Below are positions 31,066 through 37,971 of a stretch of 43,072 nt of DNA, in pieces; within the stretch, counting starts at the first letter, position 1; each line of letters opens with the position of its first letter. Location: the NCBI GenBank assembly GCA_951812305.1, contig CATOSB010000029.1:1-43072 (forward strand). Reading direction: 5' to 3'. This DNA is from an uncultured Paracoccaceae bacterium (lineage in GTDB: Bacteria > Pseudomonadota > Alphaproteobacteria > Rhodobacterales > Rhodobacteraceae). The position numbers and the translations under genes were made by a program. The notes under the pieces were generated by a model. It was given only the letters and a program-made list of their open reading frames with translations. It was not told the DNA's origin and did not search any database.

Positions 31066-31776
31066 ATGACCCGACCACAGACCGGCCCCGCACCCCGTGA
31101 CGCGGGCGGAAACCAGATTATCCCGGATGCGCCCGCGGGCTGGATCCACGAGGCAACCGTCCTGATCGACGGGCAGCGCTACATGCGGGATGCACAAGGT
31201 CGCCTCACGCCGGTCGATCTGGTGCGGCCCCAGGACCAGCTGCAGGACGAGATGGTCAGGACGGTGATCGGCCATGCTGAGGATCTCTCGGCGCAGATTG
31301 CCCGGTTTCGCGGCCACAGCTTCGACGACATCGCCGCCTTTGATGCGCTGTTGCAGGACGAATATGGCGGCCATGCCCGCCGCTCGGTGAAGGGCAACCG
31401 CACCTATATGAGCTATGACGGCTGCCGCAAGGTGCAGGTGCAGATCGCCGAGCGTGTGGCCTTCGGGCCGGAACTGCAGGTGGCGCGCGATCTGGTTGAG
31501 GAATGCCTCGCCGAATGGGCCGAGGGCAGCCGCGACGAGATCCGCGCGATCGTGGCCCATGCGTTTCAGGTGGACCGGGAGGGCGAGATCAGCCGGGGGG
31601 CGATCTACAGTCTCCTGCGGCTCGATATCGACGATGCGCGCTGGCAAAAGGCCATGGCGGCGATCCGCGACGCGATGCGGGTGGTGGGCTCGAAAACCTA
31701 TATCCGCTGCTACCGCCGCGAGAGCCCCGAAGGTGCCTGGGAGCCCATCACCATCGATCTGGCAAAGGCGGGCTGA
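31066..31776 (+). CDS. DUF3164 family protein
   Basis: 236 residues with NQIIPDAPAGWIHEATVLID followed by ARFRGHSFDDIAAFDALLQDEY then GGHARRSVKGNRTYMSYDGC, the usual series of DUF3164 proteins found just after MuB in transposable phages. GGAGGAC lies upstream of the start. The molecular role of the family is not established as far as I know. Confidence 0.82.
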   Translation: MTRPQTGPAPRDAGGNQIIPDAPAGWIHEATVLIDGQRYMRDAQGRLTPVDLVRPQDQLQDEMVRTVIGHAEDLSAQIARFRGHSFDDIAAFDALLQDEYGGHARRSVKGNRTYMSYDGCRKVQVQIAERVAFGPELQVARDLVEECLAEWAEGSRDEIRAIVAHAFQVDREGEISRGAIYSLLRLDIDDARWQKAMAAIRDAMRVVGSKTYIRCYRRESPEGAWEPITIDLAKAG

Positions 31777-31779
31777 GCG

Positions 31780-31968
31780 ATGTCAGACTTCGTGAACCGG
31801 CGCCTCGGACGCGTGGGCCTGGACGAGGCCGATGGAATGCAGACATGCATCCTTGCGGACATATCCCTCTCCCGCAACCGCGACAATCTTGTTGTTTGTG
31901 CCACGAAACCGCCAGCGCCATTGCCCCGATACGTCCTGAAATATCTGAAAGTACATGATTATGTCTGA
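31780..31968 (+). CDS. Early hypothetical protein
   Basis: 62 residues, start 3 bases after the DUF3164 stop. MQTCILADISLSRNRDNLVVC hints at a beta hairpin. Its end overlaps the next gene. No family recognised. Confidence 0.45.
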   Translation: MSDFVNRRLGRVGLDEADGMQTCILADISLSRNRDNLVVCATKPPAPLPRYVLKYLKVHDYV

Positions 31969-32179
31969 GCCTTCCTATCATGATTACCTGTTCGATTATC
32001 ACTTCGAGGGCTGTACCTGGTCAATCACCATCCGCGCAACCTCGCCGAAAGAAGCACGGCAGCGCATTGAGGCAATGGCCCGGGGAGTTGTTTATGTCGG
32101 CGAGCTTTACGCGGAAATCCCCGTTCCGCTCGGCGGACCTCTTCGCCGCCTCTGGCGGGGCGTGCGAGGACGAGGCTGA
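31961..32179 (+). CDS. Early hypothetical protein
   Basis: 72 residues from ATG 31961 (MSEPSYHDYLFDYHFEG). WSITIRATSPKEARQRIEAM and YVGELYAEIPVP are a typical short alpha/beta phage protein with a predicted amphipathic helix. The GC is lower at its start. No family recognised. Confidence 0.5.
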   Translation: MSEPSYHDYLFDYHFEGCTWSITIRATSPKEARQRIEAMARGVVYVGELYAEIPVPLGGPLRRLWRGVRGRG

Positions 32180-32180
32180 G

Positions 32181-32687
32181 ATGCCCCGCCGCTCCACATC
32201 CCCCGGACCCTCGGACCGCCGCGCCACGCTGATGCGCGCGGCCCATGCCGCCTGCCGCCGGCTGGGGCTGGACAACGATGCCCGCCACGATGTGCAGCTT
32301 GCCGTCACCGGCAAGGCGTCGATGCGGGATATGGGCTCGACCGATCTGGCGCGGCTTCTGGACCACCTGAACGCCCGTGGCGGCGGACGCAGGGGCCGCA
32401 GGAACGGCGCGCGTGGACGATACCATCCCAAAGCGCCGCGCGCCGATCTCAGGCTCATTCACGCGCTCTGGGGCGAGTTGGCCCGCCGCGGGCTGCTGAC
32501 CCGCCCCGGACGCCACGGGCTCAACACGTTCATCCGCGCCCGCTTCGGGCCACATTGGTCCTTCGTGCCGATGGATGTGGATGCGCTCACCGAGACCGCG
32601 CATATCACCGCCGTGATCCAGGCGCTGAAAGCCTGGCTGGCGCGCGACGGCGGCGGCGATGACAGGTCGGGCGGCGGGGCGGCATGA
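32181..32687 (+). CDS. gemA: GemA-like regulatory protein (Mu gp16, DUF1018)
   Basis: 168 residues. RRATLMRAAHAACRRLGLDN, DVQLAVTGKASMRDMGSTDL and ARLLDHLNARGG are the GemA/DUF1018 signature; the C-terminal WGELARRGLLTRPGRHGLNTFIRARF adds a second DNA-binding-like part. In Mu, GemA modulates expression of host genes and DNA topology. The ATG follows the preceding stop by one base. Confidence 0.82.
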   Translation: MPRRSTSPGPSDRRATLMRAAHAACRRLGLDNDARHDVQLAVTGKASMRDMGSTDLARLLDHLNARGGGRRGRRNGARGRYHPKAPRADLRLIHALWGELARRGLLTRPGRHGLNTFIRARFGPHWSFVPMDVDALTETAHITAVIQALKAWLARDGGGDDRSGGGAA

Positions 32688-32971
32688 CCGTGCGGGTCCA
32701 TATCACCGACCATGCGGTGTTGCGCTATCTTGAGCGCGGGCTCGGTGTCGATGTTGCCGGGCTCCGGCGGCGCATCGCCCGCTCCCCGTCGCCCGCCCTG
32801 GCGCTTGCGGACCGCCCGGGCGACGGGGCCGCGCTGATCTGTAACGGGCTGCGCTACTGCCTGCGGCGCGGCGCGGATGGCACGCTGACGGTCGTCACCA
32901 TCACCTCGGCGCAGGCGGGCGCGCTCTCAAACCGGGCCCGGCGGCTCAGGCGGCGGAGGACGGTGCTATGA
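32684..32971 (+). CDS. Early hypothetical protein, ITDHAVLRYLER type
   Basis: 95 residues, ATGA overlap. The opening VRVHITDHAVLRYLERGLGV and the later ICNGLRYCLRRGADGTLTVV belong to a small protein type common in alphaproteobacterial phages; it superficially resembles RelE-like folds. The basic C-terminus (RARRLRRRRTVL) suggests nucleic-acid contact. Function unknown. Confidence 0.55.
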   Translation: MTVRVHITDHAVLRYLERGLGVDVAGLRRRIARSPSPALALADRPGDGAALICNGLRYCLRRGADGTLTVVTITSAQAGALSNRARRLRRRRTVL

Positions 32972-33219
32972 AACGGATTGAGGTCACGCCCGCTGACCGG
33001 TCGCTCCATCAGGAGCTCATCGACATCATCGAGCGCCATGCCGGAGACCTGCCCCCGGCGCAGATACTGGCGATCGGGGCGCAACCGGTTGGGCAAATCC
33101 TGACGTTGCAGGATCCGCGCGAGATCAATACAACTGACGCCATACGCCTGATCAAGGCGAATGTAGAAGAAGGCAACCGGTCGGCCCTCTTGACCGTGAC
33201 GCGGGGGCCTGTGCAGTGA
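32968..33219 (+). CDS. Early hypothetical protein
   Basis: 83 residues, ATGA overlap. RSLHQELIDIIERHAGDLPP then AQILAIGAQPVGQILTLQDP is predicted helical. Similar short proteins precede methyltransferase genes in related phages. No motif to assign a role. Confidence 0.5.
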   Translation: MKRIEVTPADRSLHQELIDIIERHAGDLPPAQILAIGAQPVGQILTLQDPREINTTDAIRLIKANVEEGNRSALLTVTRGPVQ

Positions 33220-33980
33220 GCGTGCCCGCCGGTCCGCCGCTTGATCTGCACTGCGGCGATTGTCTCGATCTCCTGCCCCGGCTGGTGGCGGACCGGGGCG
33301 GACCCTTCGATCACATAATTGCCGATCCGCCCTACGAGAATATCCACCATGCCCATCACGCGCGCCGCGCGATCACACGGACAGACGGGCGGCCATCGCC
33401 GCGCGGCGTGGCCTATTCGGGTATCGACGATATCCGGTGCCCGGCGGCCGCCGCGATGGTGTCGGCGAGCCGGGGCTGGGTGGCGGTGTTCTGTCTGGCC
33501 GAGGGAGTGCGGCCCTGGCACGACGCGCTCGTTGCCGCGGGGGGCAGATGGCATGGCACCATGGCCTGGGTCAAGCCGGACGCAGCCCCGATGTTTGCCG
33601 GGACCGGCCCTGCAAGGGGCTTTGAGTGTATCGCGCTGGCCTGGGCCGGGGCGGGGCGGCGGCGGTGGAACGGCGGCGGTGGGCGCGGTGTGTTGACCTG
33701 CCTGACCGCGAAGGGCGGCGCGGTGCCGGGCACCAAGCCCCTGCCACTGATGCAGGCGCTGGTGGACCTGTTCACGCGCCGGGGTGAGGCGATCTGCGAT
33801 CCGTTCATGGGCTCGGGCACTACCGGTGTGGCGGCGATGGAGGCCGGGCGCGGCTTTACAGGCATCGAGATCGACGCGCAGACATTCCTCGGTGCCGATG
33901 CGCGCCTTGCCCGTGCGCGCCGGGCTCCGGCCCTGCCGCTTCGGCCGCGGCCCGTGCAGGCAGCGATGGATCTGTCGTGA
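33216..33980 (+). CDS. DNA methyltransferase (beta-class N4-cytosine/N6-adenine type)
   Basis: 254 residues from GTG 33216. DPPYENIHH near residue 38 is catalytic motif IV, and DPFMGSGTTGVAAMEAGR near residue 200 is the SAM-binding motif I; the order IV then I is the beta class. LHCGDCLDLLPRL at the start is typical. It probably protects phage DNA from host restriction or marks it. It is intact, unlike the adenine methylase remnant at 21917. No restriction partner is nearby, so it is an orphan enzyme. Confidence 0.85.
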   Translation: MSVPAGPPLDLHCGDCLDLLPRLVADRGGPFDHIIADPPYENIHHAHHARRAITRTDGRPSPRGVAYSGIDDIRCPAAAAMVSASRGWVAVFCLAEGVRPWHDALVAAGGRWHGTMAWVKPDAAPMFAGTGPARGFECIALAWAGAGRRRWNGGGGRGVLTCLTAKGGAVPGTKPLPLMQALVDLFTRRGEAICDPFMGSGTTGVAAMEAGRGFTGIEIDAQTFLGADARLARARRAPALPLRPRPVQAAMDLS

Positions 33981-34339
33981 CCCGTTCCCCCGCCGATATC
34001 CCGGCCCTGCCGGCCGGCCTGCGCGAGATCGCCGATCACGCCGGTCGCGAGGCCGCGCTGGCGGTCGCCGCCACGTATGGCGGCCGGGACTGGCGTGTGC
34101 CCGCGCGCCAGGACAGTCCGGCGGCCCGCGCGCTTGCGGAGGCGGTGGGGCCGTCGGCGGCAGCAGCGCTGGTCACGGCTCTCGGCGGTCATGTACTGGA
34201 TATCCCGCTGGCGCGCCGCGCGGTGACGCGCTGGCTGGCCGGTCAGGGGCTCGGATCAAGGCAGATCGCGGCCCGACTGCGTATCTCGGAGCGCACCGCG
34301 CGGCGCTATATCAAGGGGCGGAGGGATGGCGATGGATGA
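33977..34339 (+). CDS. Mor/C-like transcription activator
   Basis: 120 residues. ALPAGLREIADHAGREAALA then VAATYGGRDWRVP, ALVTALGGHVLDIPLARRAV and a C-terminal helix-turn-helix GLGSRQIAARLRISERTARRYIKG match the Mor transcription activator family of Mu (Mor activates middle, C late transcription, each as a dimer on a dyad). Only one such gene is present here, so it may do both jobs. The best candidate targets are the four GCGGACCATGGTCCGC palindromes. It overlaps the methyltransferase by 4 bases and ends the early operon's regulatory part. Confidence 0.8.
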   Translation: MTRSPADIPALPAGLREIADHAGREAALAVAATYGGRDWRVPARQDSPAARALAEAVGPSAAAALVTALGGHVLDIPLARRAVTRWLAGQGLGSRQIAARLRISERTARRYIKGRRDGDG

Positions 34340-34577
34340 TCACATGGCGGTGACGCGCGCGGAACTGCTGGACCGGCTTGCGACCATGACCGACCCGGAA
34401 GACATCGCCGAAGCCGTCACCACGGAGCTTCTGGAGGCCGGCGGGGCTATGGATGTGCCGCAGGCCGCCTGCGGCGTGGTGGAGATACAGCTTCACGGGA
34501 TTGTGGCCCATGGCACCGACCTGGAAGCCGCCTGTCTCGCCTGGGCAATGGCGGCGCGCAGCGCTCGTGATGGCTGA
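34326..34577 (+). CDS. Hypothetical protein after the activator gene
   Basis: 83 residues (MAMDDHMAVTRAELLDRLAT...), overlapping the activator by 14 bases. Two helices and a hydrophobic C-terminus (DLEAACLAWAMAARSARDG). MDDHMAV at 34332 is an alternative start. No family recognised. Confidence 0.55.
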   Translation: MAMDDHMAVTRAELLDRLATMTDPEDIAEAVTTELLEAGGAMDVPQAACGVVEIQLHGIVAHGTDLEAACLAWAMAARSARDG

Positions 34578-34635
34578 ACGCCGCCAGCCCCTCCTGCCGG
34601 GCCTTGCGCCCCCGCCAGTGCCCCGTGTAGGGTGA
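34570..34635 (+). CDS. 21-residue ORF, doubtful
   Basis: MAERRQPLLPGLAPPPVPRV-G, overlapping both neighbours by a few bases. It could be a translated coupler between them or nothing at all; the tight overlaps are the only support. Confidence 0.3.
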   Translation: MAERRQPLLPGLAPPPVPRVG

Positions 34636-34637
34636 TC

Positions 34638-34898
34638 ATGCATGCCGTCGATGTCGGACAGGCCCCCGGTATGATGCCGGGCTGGCGGAGTGCAAAGGGT
34701 GGAGAATTTGCCTGCGCGCGGTGCGGTCATAACGCGGGCTGGCTCTTTGACATGACCATGAGCGAGATCAACCGGGGCCTGCCATGTCCCGTCTGCAATG
34801 AAGGGGTGGATGATGCCGGATATTGCTTGCGCGAATTGCGATGGGCCCGGCGGGGAAGTGACCTACGCGAACCAGGTTCTCATGCCGTTGAACGGTAG
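34638..34898 (+). CDS. Small zinc-ribbon protein
   Basis: 86 residues from ATG 34638 (the frame also opens at GTG 34632). CARCGHNAGWLFDMTMSEIN...CPVCNEG gives two CxxC pairs about 27 residues apart, a zinc ribbon. Mu Com, which activates mom translation, is also a small zinc-finger protein, but this sequence does not look like Com beyond that. Confidence 0.55.
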   Translation: MHAVDVGQAPGMMPGWRSAKGGEFACARCGHNAGWLFDMTMSEINRGLPCPVCNEGVDDAGYCLRELRWARRGSDLREPGSHAVER

Positions 34899-35151
34899 GG
34901 TCCGGTGCATCGATCATTGCATCCACCACATCGTCGCGGCGCTGAATGCCGGACATGTCCTGACCACCGATTGCTGCTGTGGGCATGGCGAAATGCCCGG
35001 CTACATCGGTCTTGAGGATGGCCGCGTCCTTGTGATCTTCCCATCGCGCGAAGAGGCCAGGATGTATGACACTCCCGAGAGCAATGGCAGCACCCGCTCG
35101 AGCGCGGAAATATCCGCCTGGCGACCGCCACGGCTTGATGGCACGTATTAA
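34810..35151 (+). CDS. Hypothetical cysteine-rich protein
   Basis: 113 residues starting MMPDIACANCDGPGGEVTYA after AAGGGGTGG. Cysteines in CANCDGPG, CIDHCIHH and DCCCGHGEMPGY suggest zinc binding. RVLVIFPSREEARMYDTPE is a typical soluble alpha/beta piece. Its start overlaps the preceding gene by 89 bases in another frame. It is the last gene before the late promoter. Confidence 0.55.
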   Translation: MMPDIACANCDGPGGEVTYANQVLMPLNGRVRCIDHCIHHIVAALNAGHVLTTDCCCGHGEMPGYIGLEDGRVLVIFPSREEARMYDTPESNGSTRSSAEISAWRPPRLDGTY

Positions 35152-35198
35152 ACCATCCGGGCGGGGTTGTGCTGCCGGTCCCGGATAGCGGCCCTCTT

Positions 35199-35243
35199 GC
35201 GGACCATGGTCCGCTGCCCTCGTGCGGCAAGGCCGGGTAGTGT
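35199..35243 (+). promoter_or_regulatory. Predicted late promoter of the terminase-portal operon (fourth palindrome)
   Basis: GCGGACCATGGTCCGC at 35199-35214 and TAGTGT at 35238-35243, 39 bases from the palindrome start. Predicted start near 35250, 34 bases before the first late gene. Confidence 0.6.
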
Positions 35244-35283
35244 GGGGCCGAACCGATCCCGACGCTCGGAGCCCGCGCACGCC

Positions 35284-35649
35284 ATGACCATCACGCCCGA
35301 ACACTGGCAGACCTTTGCCGCCATGGTTGCCATTCTGGCGCTTTTGAGCGGGGCCGTGGTCTCGCTCCGGCGTCTGGGCTTTCTGCGTCCGCCCGCCCGG
35401 CCCCCCGATGCGCAAGGCGCGGTCTCCGAGCGCCTGGACCGGCATGCCGAGCGTCTGGCGCGACTTGAGGGTGCGGTGGCGGGGCTGGCGAGCCGCGAGG
35501 ATATTCATCACCTGCAGATGGCGATCGAGCAGCAGGCCGGGGCCGTGCGCGAGATCCGCGCCTTCATGGCGCGCGACGCGGAGGCCGTCGGGCGGCTTGA
35601 TGCCGCGATCACCCGGATCGAGGATCACCTGATGGGAGAGGGCCGCTGA
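35284..35649 (+). CDS. DUF2730 (Mu gp25)-like membrane coiled-coil protein
   Basis: 121 residues. One N-terminal membrane helix (WQTFAAMVAILALLSGAVVS) then a long coiled coil (SERLDRHAERLARLEGAVAG, IEQQAGAVREIRAFMARDAE). This matches DUF2730 proteins that open the late region of Mu-like phages. A lysis- or membrane-linked role is suspected but not shown. Confidence 0.75.
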   Translation: MTITPEHWQTFAAMVAILALLSGAVVSLRRLGFLRPPARPPDAQGAVSERLDRHAERLARLEGAVAGLASREDIHHLQMAIEQQAGAVREIRAFMARDAEAVGRLDAAITRIEDHLMGEGR

Positions 35650-35948
35650 TGAGCTATGCCTCCACGCTTGAGGAACACCGCCGCCTGGCCCTGCTCACCC
35701 ATCTGGCGGCCTGCCTGGATTATGCCTCCAACTCGGAGATCCTGCTGGATGTTCTGAACGGGCTGAGGATCGCGACCGGGCGCGACCGGCTGGTGGGCAC
35801 GCTGGCCTGGCTGCGCGAGCAGGATCTGGTCTCGATCGAGGACCACGAGGGCTTCCTGCTGGTCGAGGCAACGGCGCGGGGCGTGGATGTGGCCGAAGGC
35901 CGCGCCCGGGTGCCGGGCGTGCGCCGCACCGCGCCGAAGGCCCGGTAA
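35649..35948 (+). CDS. Mu gp26-like protein
   Basis: 99 residues, one-base overlap with the previous stop. EEHRRLALLTHLAACLDYAS then NSEILLDVLNGLRIATGRDR and LVGTLAWLREQDLVSIEDH resemble the winged-helix Mu gp26 type placed before the small terminase. Likely a DNA-packaging or regulatory accessory. Confidence 0.7.
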   Translation: MSYASTLEEHRRLALLTHLAACLDYASNSEILLDVLNGLRIATGRDRLVGTLAWLREQDLVSIEDHEGFLLVEATARGVDVAEGRARVPGVRRTAPKAR

Positions 35949-36544
35949 TGCCGTCGCGCAGCAAGATCGATCGGCTGCCCGACGCGCTGAAGACGTGGCT
36001 GCGTGCCGAACTCAACGCCCGGGGCTACAGCGATTACGATGGTGTGACCGCCGCGCTGAACGAGCGGATGGCCGAGGCGGGTCTCGATCTTGTAATCAGC
36101 CGGACCGGCCTTGGGCGCTGGAGCCAGGCGCAGAAGAAATACGCCGATATCCAGCGCGAGGCTGACGGATGGGCGCAGAGCTTCCTGAGTGAAGAGGGCG
36201 TGGATGCCGAGGCGCATCGGCACCGGGTGCTGTTTTCGATGTTATCCCACCATGCCTTCCTCACCATGGCCAACGGCCTGACCGAGGGGGACGAGAAAGA
36301 GGAGCTCGACTTCGACGCCCGTGACCTGCACTTCCTGGGCCGGATGCTGAAAGACCTGATGACCTCCTCCGGCATCCGTGAGGCGATCGGCGAGAAGGAG
36401 CGTCGGCGCCTGGCGGAGGCCGAGCGCAAGGCCGGCGCAGACCGGGCGGTGTCCGCCGCGCGCGGGGCCGGGCTCTCCCCGGAGGTCGCCGCCGCGATCC
36501 GCGCTGCCGTCGAGGGCGGCGCACAGGCGGAGGGTGCCACATGA
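35948..36544 (+). CDS. Small terminase subunit-like protein (DUF3486, Mu gp27)
   Basis: 198 residues. SRSKIDRLPDALKTWLRAEL followed by GYSDYDGVTAALNERMAEAG and ISRTGLGRWSQAQKKYA is the DUF3486 signature with a helix-turn-helix. It should recognise the phage end for headful packaging. One-base and four-base overlaps with neighbours show a tight late operon. Confidence 0.82.
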   Translation: MPSRSKIDRLPDALKTWLRAELNARGYSDYDGVTAALNERMAEAGLDLVISRTGLGRWSQAQKKYADIQREADGWAQSFLSEEGVDAEAHRHRVLFSMLSHHAFLTMANGLTEGDEKEELDFDARDLHFLGRMLKDLMTSSGIREAIGEKERRRLAEAERKAGADRAVSAARGAGLSPEVAAAIRAAVEGGAQAEGAT

Positions 36545-37971
36545 GCAACCGCGATCTACTGCCTTACCAGATTGCCTGGGTGACCGACCCGAACCCGGTG
36601 GCGGTGATCGAGAAGTCCCGCCGCATCGGCATCTCCTGGGCCGAGGCCTATCACGCGGTCATGCATGCCGCCGAGGGCCGCGGCGATATCTATTACCTGT
36701 CCTATAGCCGCGATATGACCCGCGGCTTCATCGACGATTGCGCGGGCTGGGCGAGCGACCTCGGCATCGCCGCCTCGGCCGCCGGTGAGGTGCTGATCAG
36801 CGACGAGGGGCGCGATATCCAGGCCTTCCGCATCGTGACGGCAAAGGGCAAACAGATCCTCGCCATGACCTCCAGCCCGCGGGGGTTTCGCGGCAAGGGC
36901 CGTCCGGGCGACGTCGCGGTCATTGACGAGGCCGCCTTCGTCGACGATCTCGAGGAGGTTCTGAAAGCCGCGCGCGCCTTCACCACCTGGGGCGGGCGTG
37001 TGCGCATCATCTCCACCCATAACGGTGAGGCCTCGCCATTCAACACGCTGGTTCGCGACATCCGCGAGAGGCGTCAGCCCGGAAGCCTGCACCGGGTGAC
37101 GCTCAGCGACGCGCTCGATCAGGGGCTCTATTCCCGTATCGCCGCTGTGACCGGGCAGCCCGACACGGGCGCCGCGCAGGCGGCCTGGGAGGCGGCGATC
37201 CGCGCGCAATACGGACGCCACGCGGGCGAAGAGCTCGACTGTATCCCGTCCGCGGGGGGCGGGGCCTGGATCACATGGGATCTGATCCGCACAGCCGGGC
37301 GCGACGCGGCGGGCGATCCCGGCCTGCGCGGCTCCGGTCCGGTCTATATCGGCGTCGACGTGGCGCGGCGGCGCGATCTCTGGGTGGCGGCGGTGATCGA
37401 GGATGCCGGCGACGCGCTCTGGCTGCGCGAGCTGGTGACGCTGCGCGACGTCTCTTTCTCCGAACAGCGCGCCGAGGTGGCACGCCTGGTGCGTGCCCAT
37501 CGCCCGCTCAGGATCGCCATCGACCAGACCGGCATGGGCGAGGCGGTGGTCGAGCAGCTGGCCGAGGATCACGGGGCCTTCACCGTCGAAGGCGTGCTGA
37601 TGACTGCGCCGCGCCGGCTTGATGTGGCCACGCGGCTCAGAGAGTCCTTCGAGGACAAACGCATCCGTATCCCCGCCGATGATGCCCTGGCGGCCGACCT
37701 GCACAGCGTCCGTGCCGAGCCCGGCACCACCGGCGCGCCGCGGCTGGTGGCGGATCGCGCGGAGAGCGACGGCCATGCCGACCGGTTCTGGGCGCTGGCG
37801 CTCGCGGTCTCGGCCGCCCGCACTGCCATCGGACCCTTCGAGGCCTGGACCGACGCGCGCCGCCATGCGGCCTGGTCGGCGCCGGGCAATCCGTTCGGCA
37901 TACCGGAGTATCATGCCGACAGCGATCTCGGCGTCCTGCACTCGCCGCTGGCCGCCCTGAGGGGCTGGTAG
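36541..37971 (+). CDS. Terminase large subunit (Mu gp28)
   Basis: 476 residues. EKSRRIGISWAEAY is the Walker-A-type loop region, VAVIDEAAFVDDLEEVL the Walker B with catalytic glutamate, and IISTHNGEASPFN the coupling motif. The C-terminal nuclease domain begins at VYIGVDVARRRDLWVAAVIE and includes a second acidic cluster (AIDQTGMGEAV) and ESDGHADRFWALALAV. It packages phage and adjacent host DNA into the prohead. Confidence 0.92.
   Translation: MSNRDLLPYQIAWVTDPNPVAVIEKSRRIGISWAEAYHAVMHAAEGRGDIYYLSYSRDMTRGFIDDCAGWASDLGIAASAAGEVLISDEGRDIQAFRIVTAKGKQILAMTSSPRGFRGKGRPGDVAVIDEAAFVDDLEEVLKAARAFTTWGGRVRIISTHNGEASPFNTLVRDIRERRQPGSLHRVTLSDALDQGLYSRIAAVTGQPDTGAAQAAWEAAIRAQYGRHAGEELDCIPSAGGGAWITWDLIRTAGRDAAGDPGLRGSGPVYIGVDVARRRDLWVAAVIEDAGDALWLRELVTLRDVSFSEQRAEVARLVRAHRPLRIAIDQTGMGEAVVEQLAEDHGAFTVEGVLMTAPRRLDVATRLRESFEDKRIRIPADDALAADLHSVRAEPGTTGAPRLVADRAESDGHADRFWALALAVSAARTAIGPFEAWTDARRHAAWSAPGNPFGIPEYHADSDLGVLHSPLAALRGW

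Noticed and set aside
34638..34898. Identification of the zinc-ribbon protein as Com
   Set aside because: Only CxxC pairs are shared; length, spacing and the rest of the sequence do not match my memory of Mu Com.
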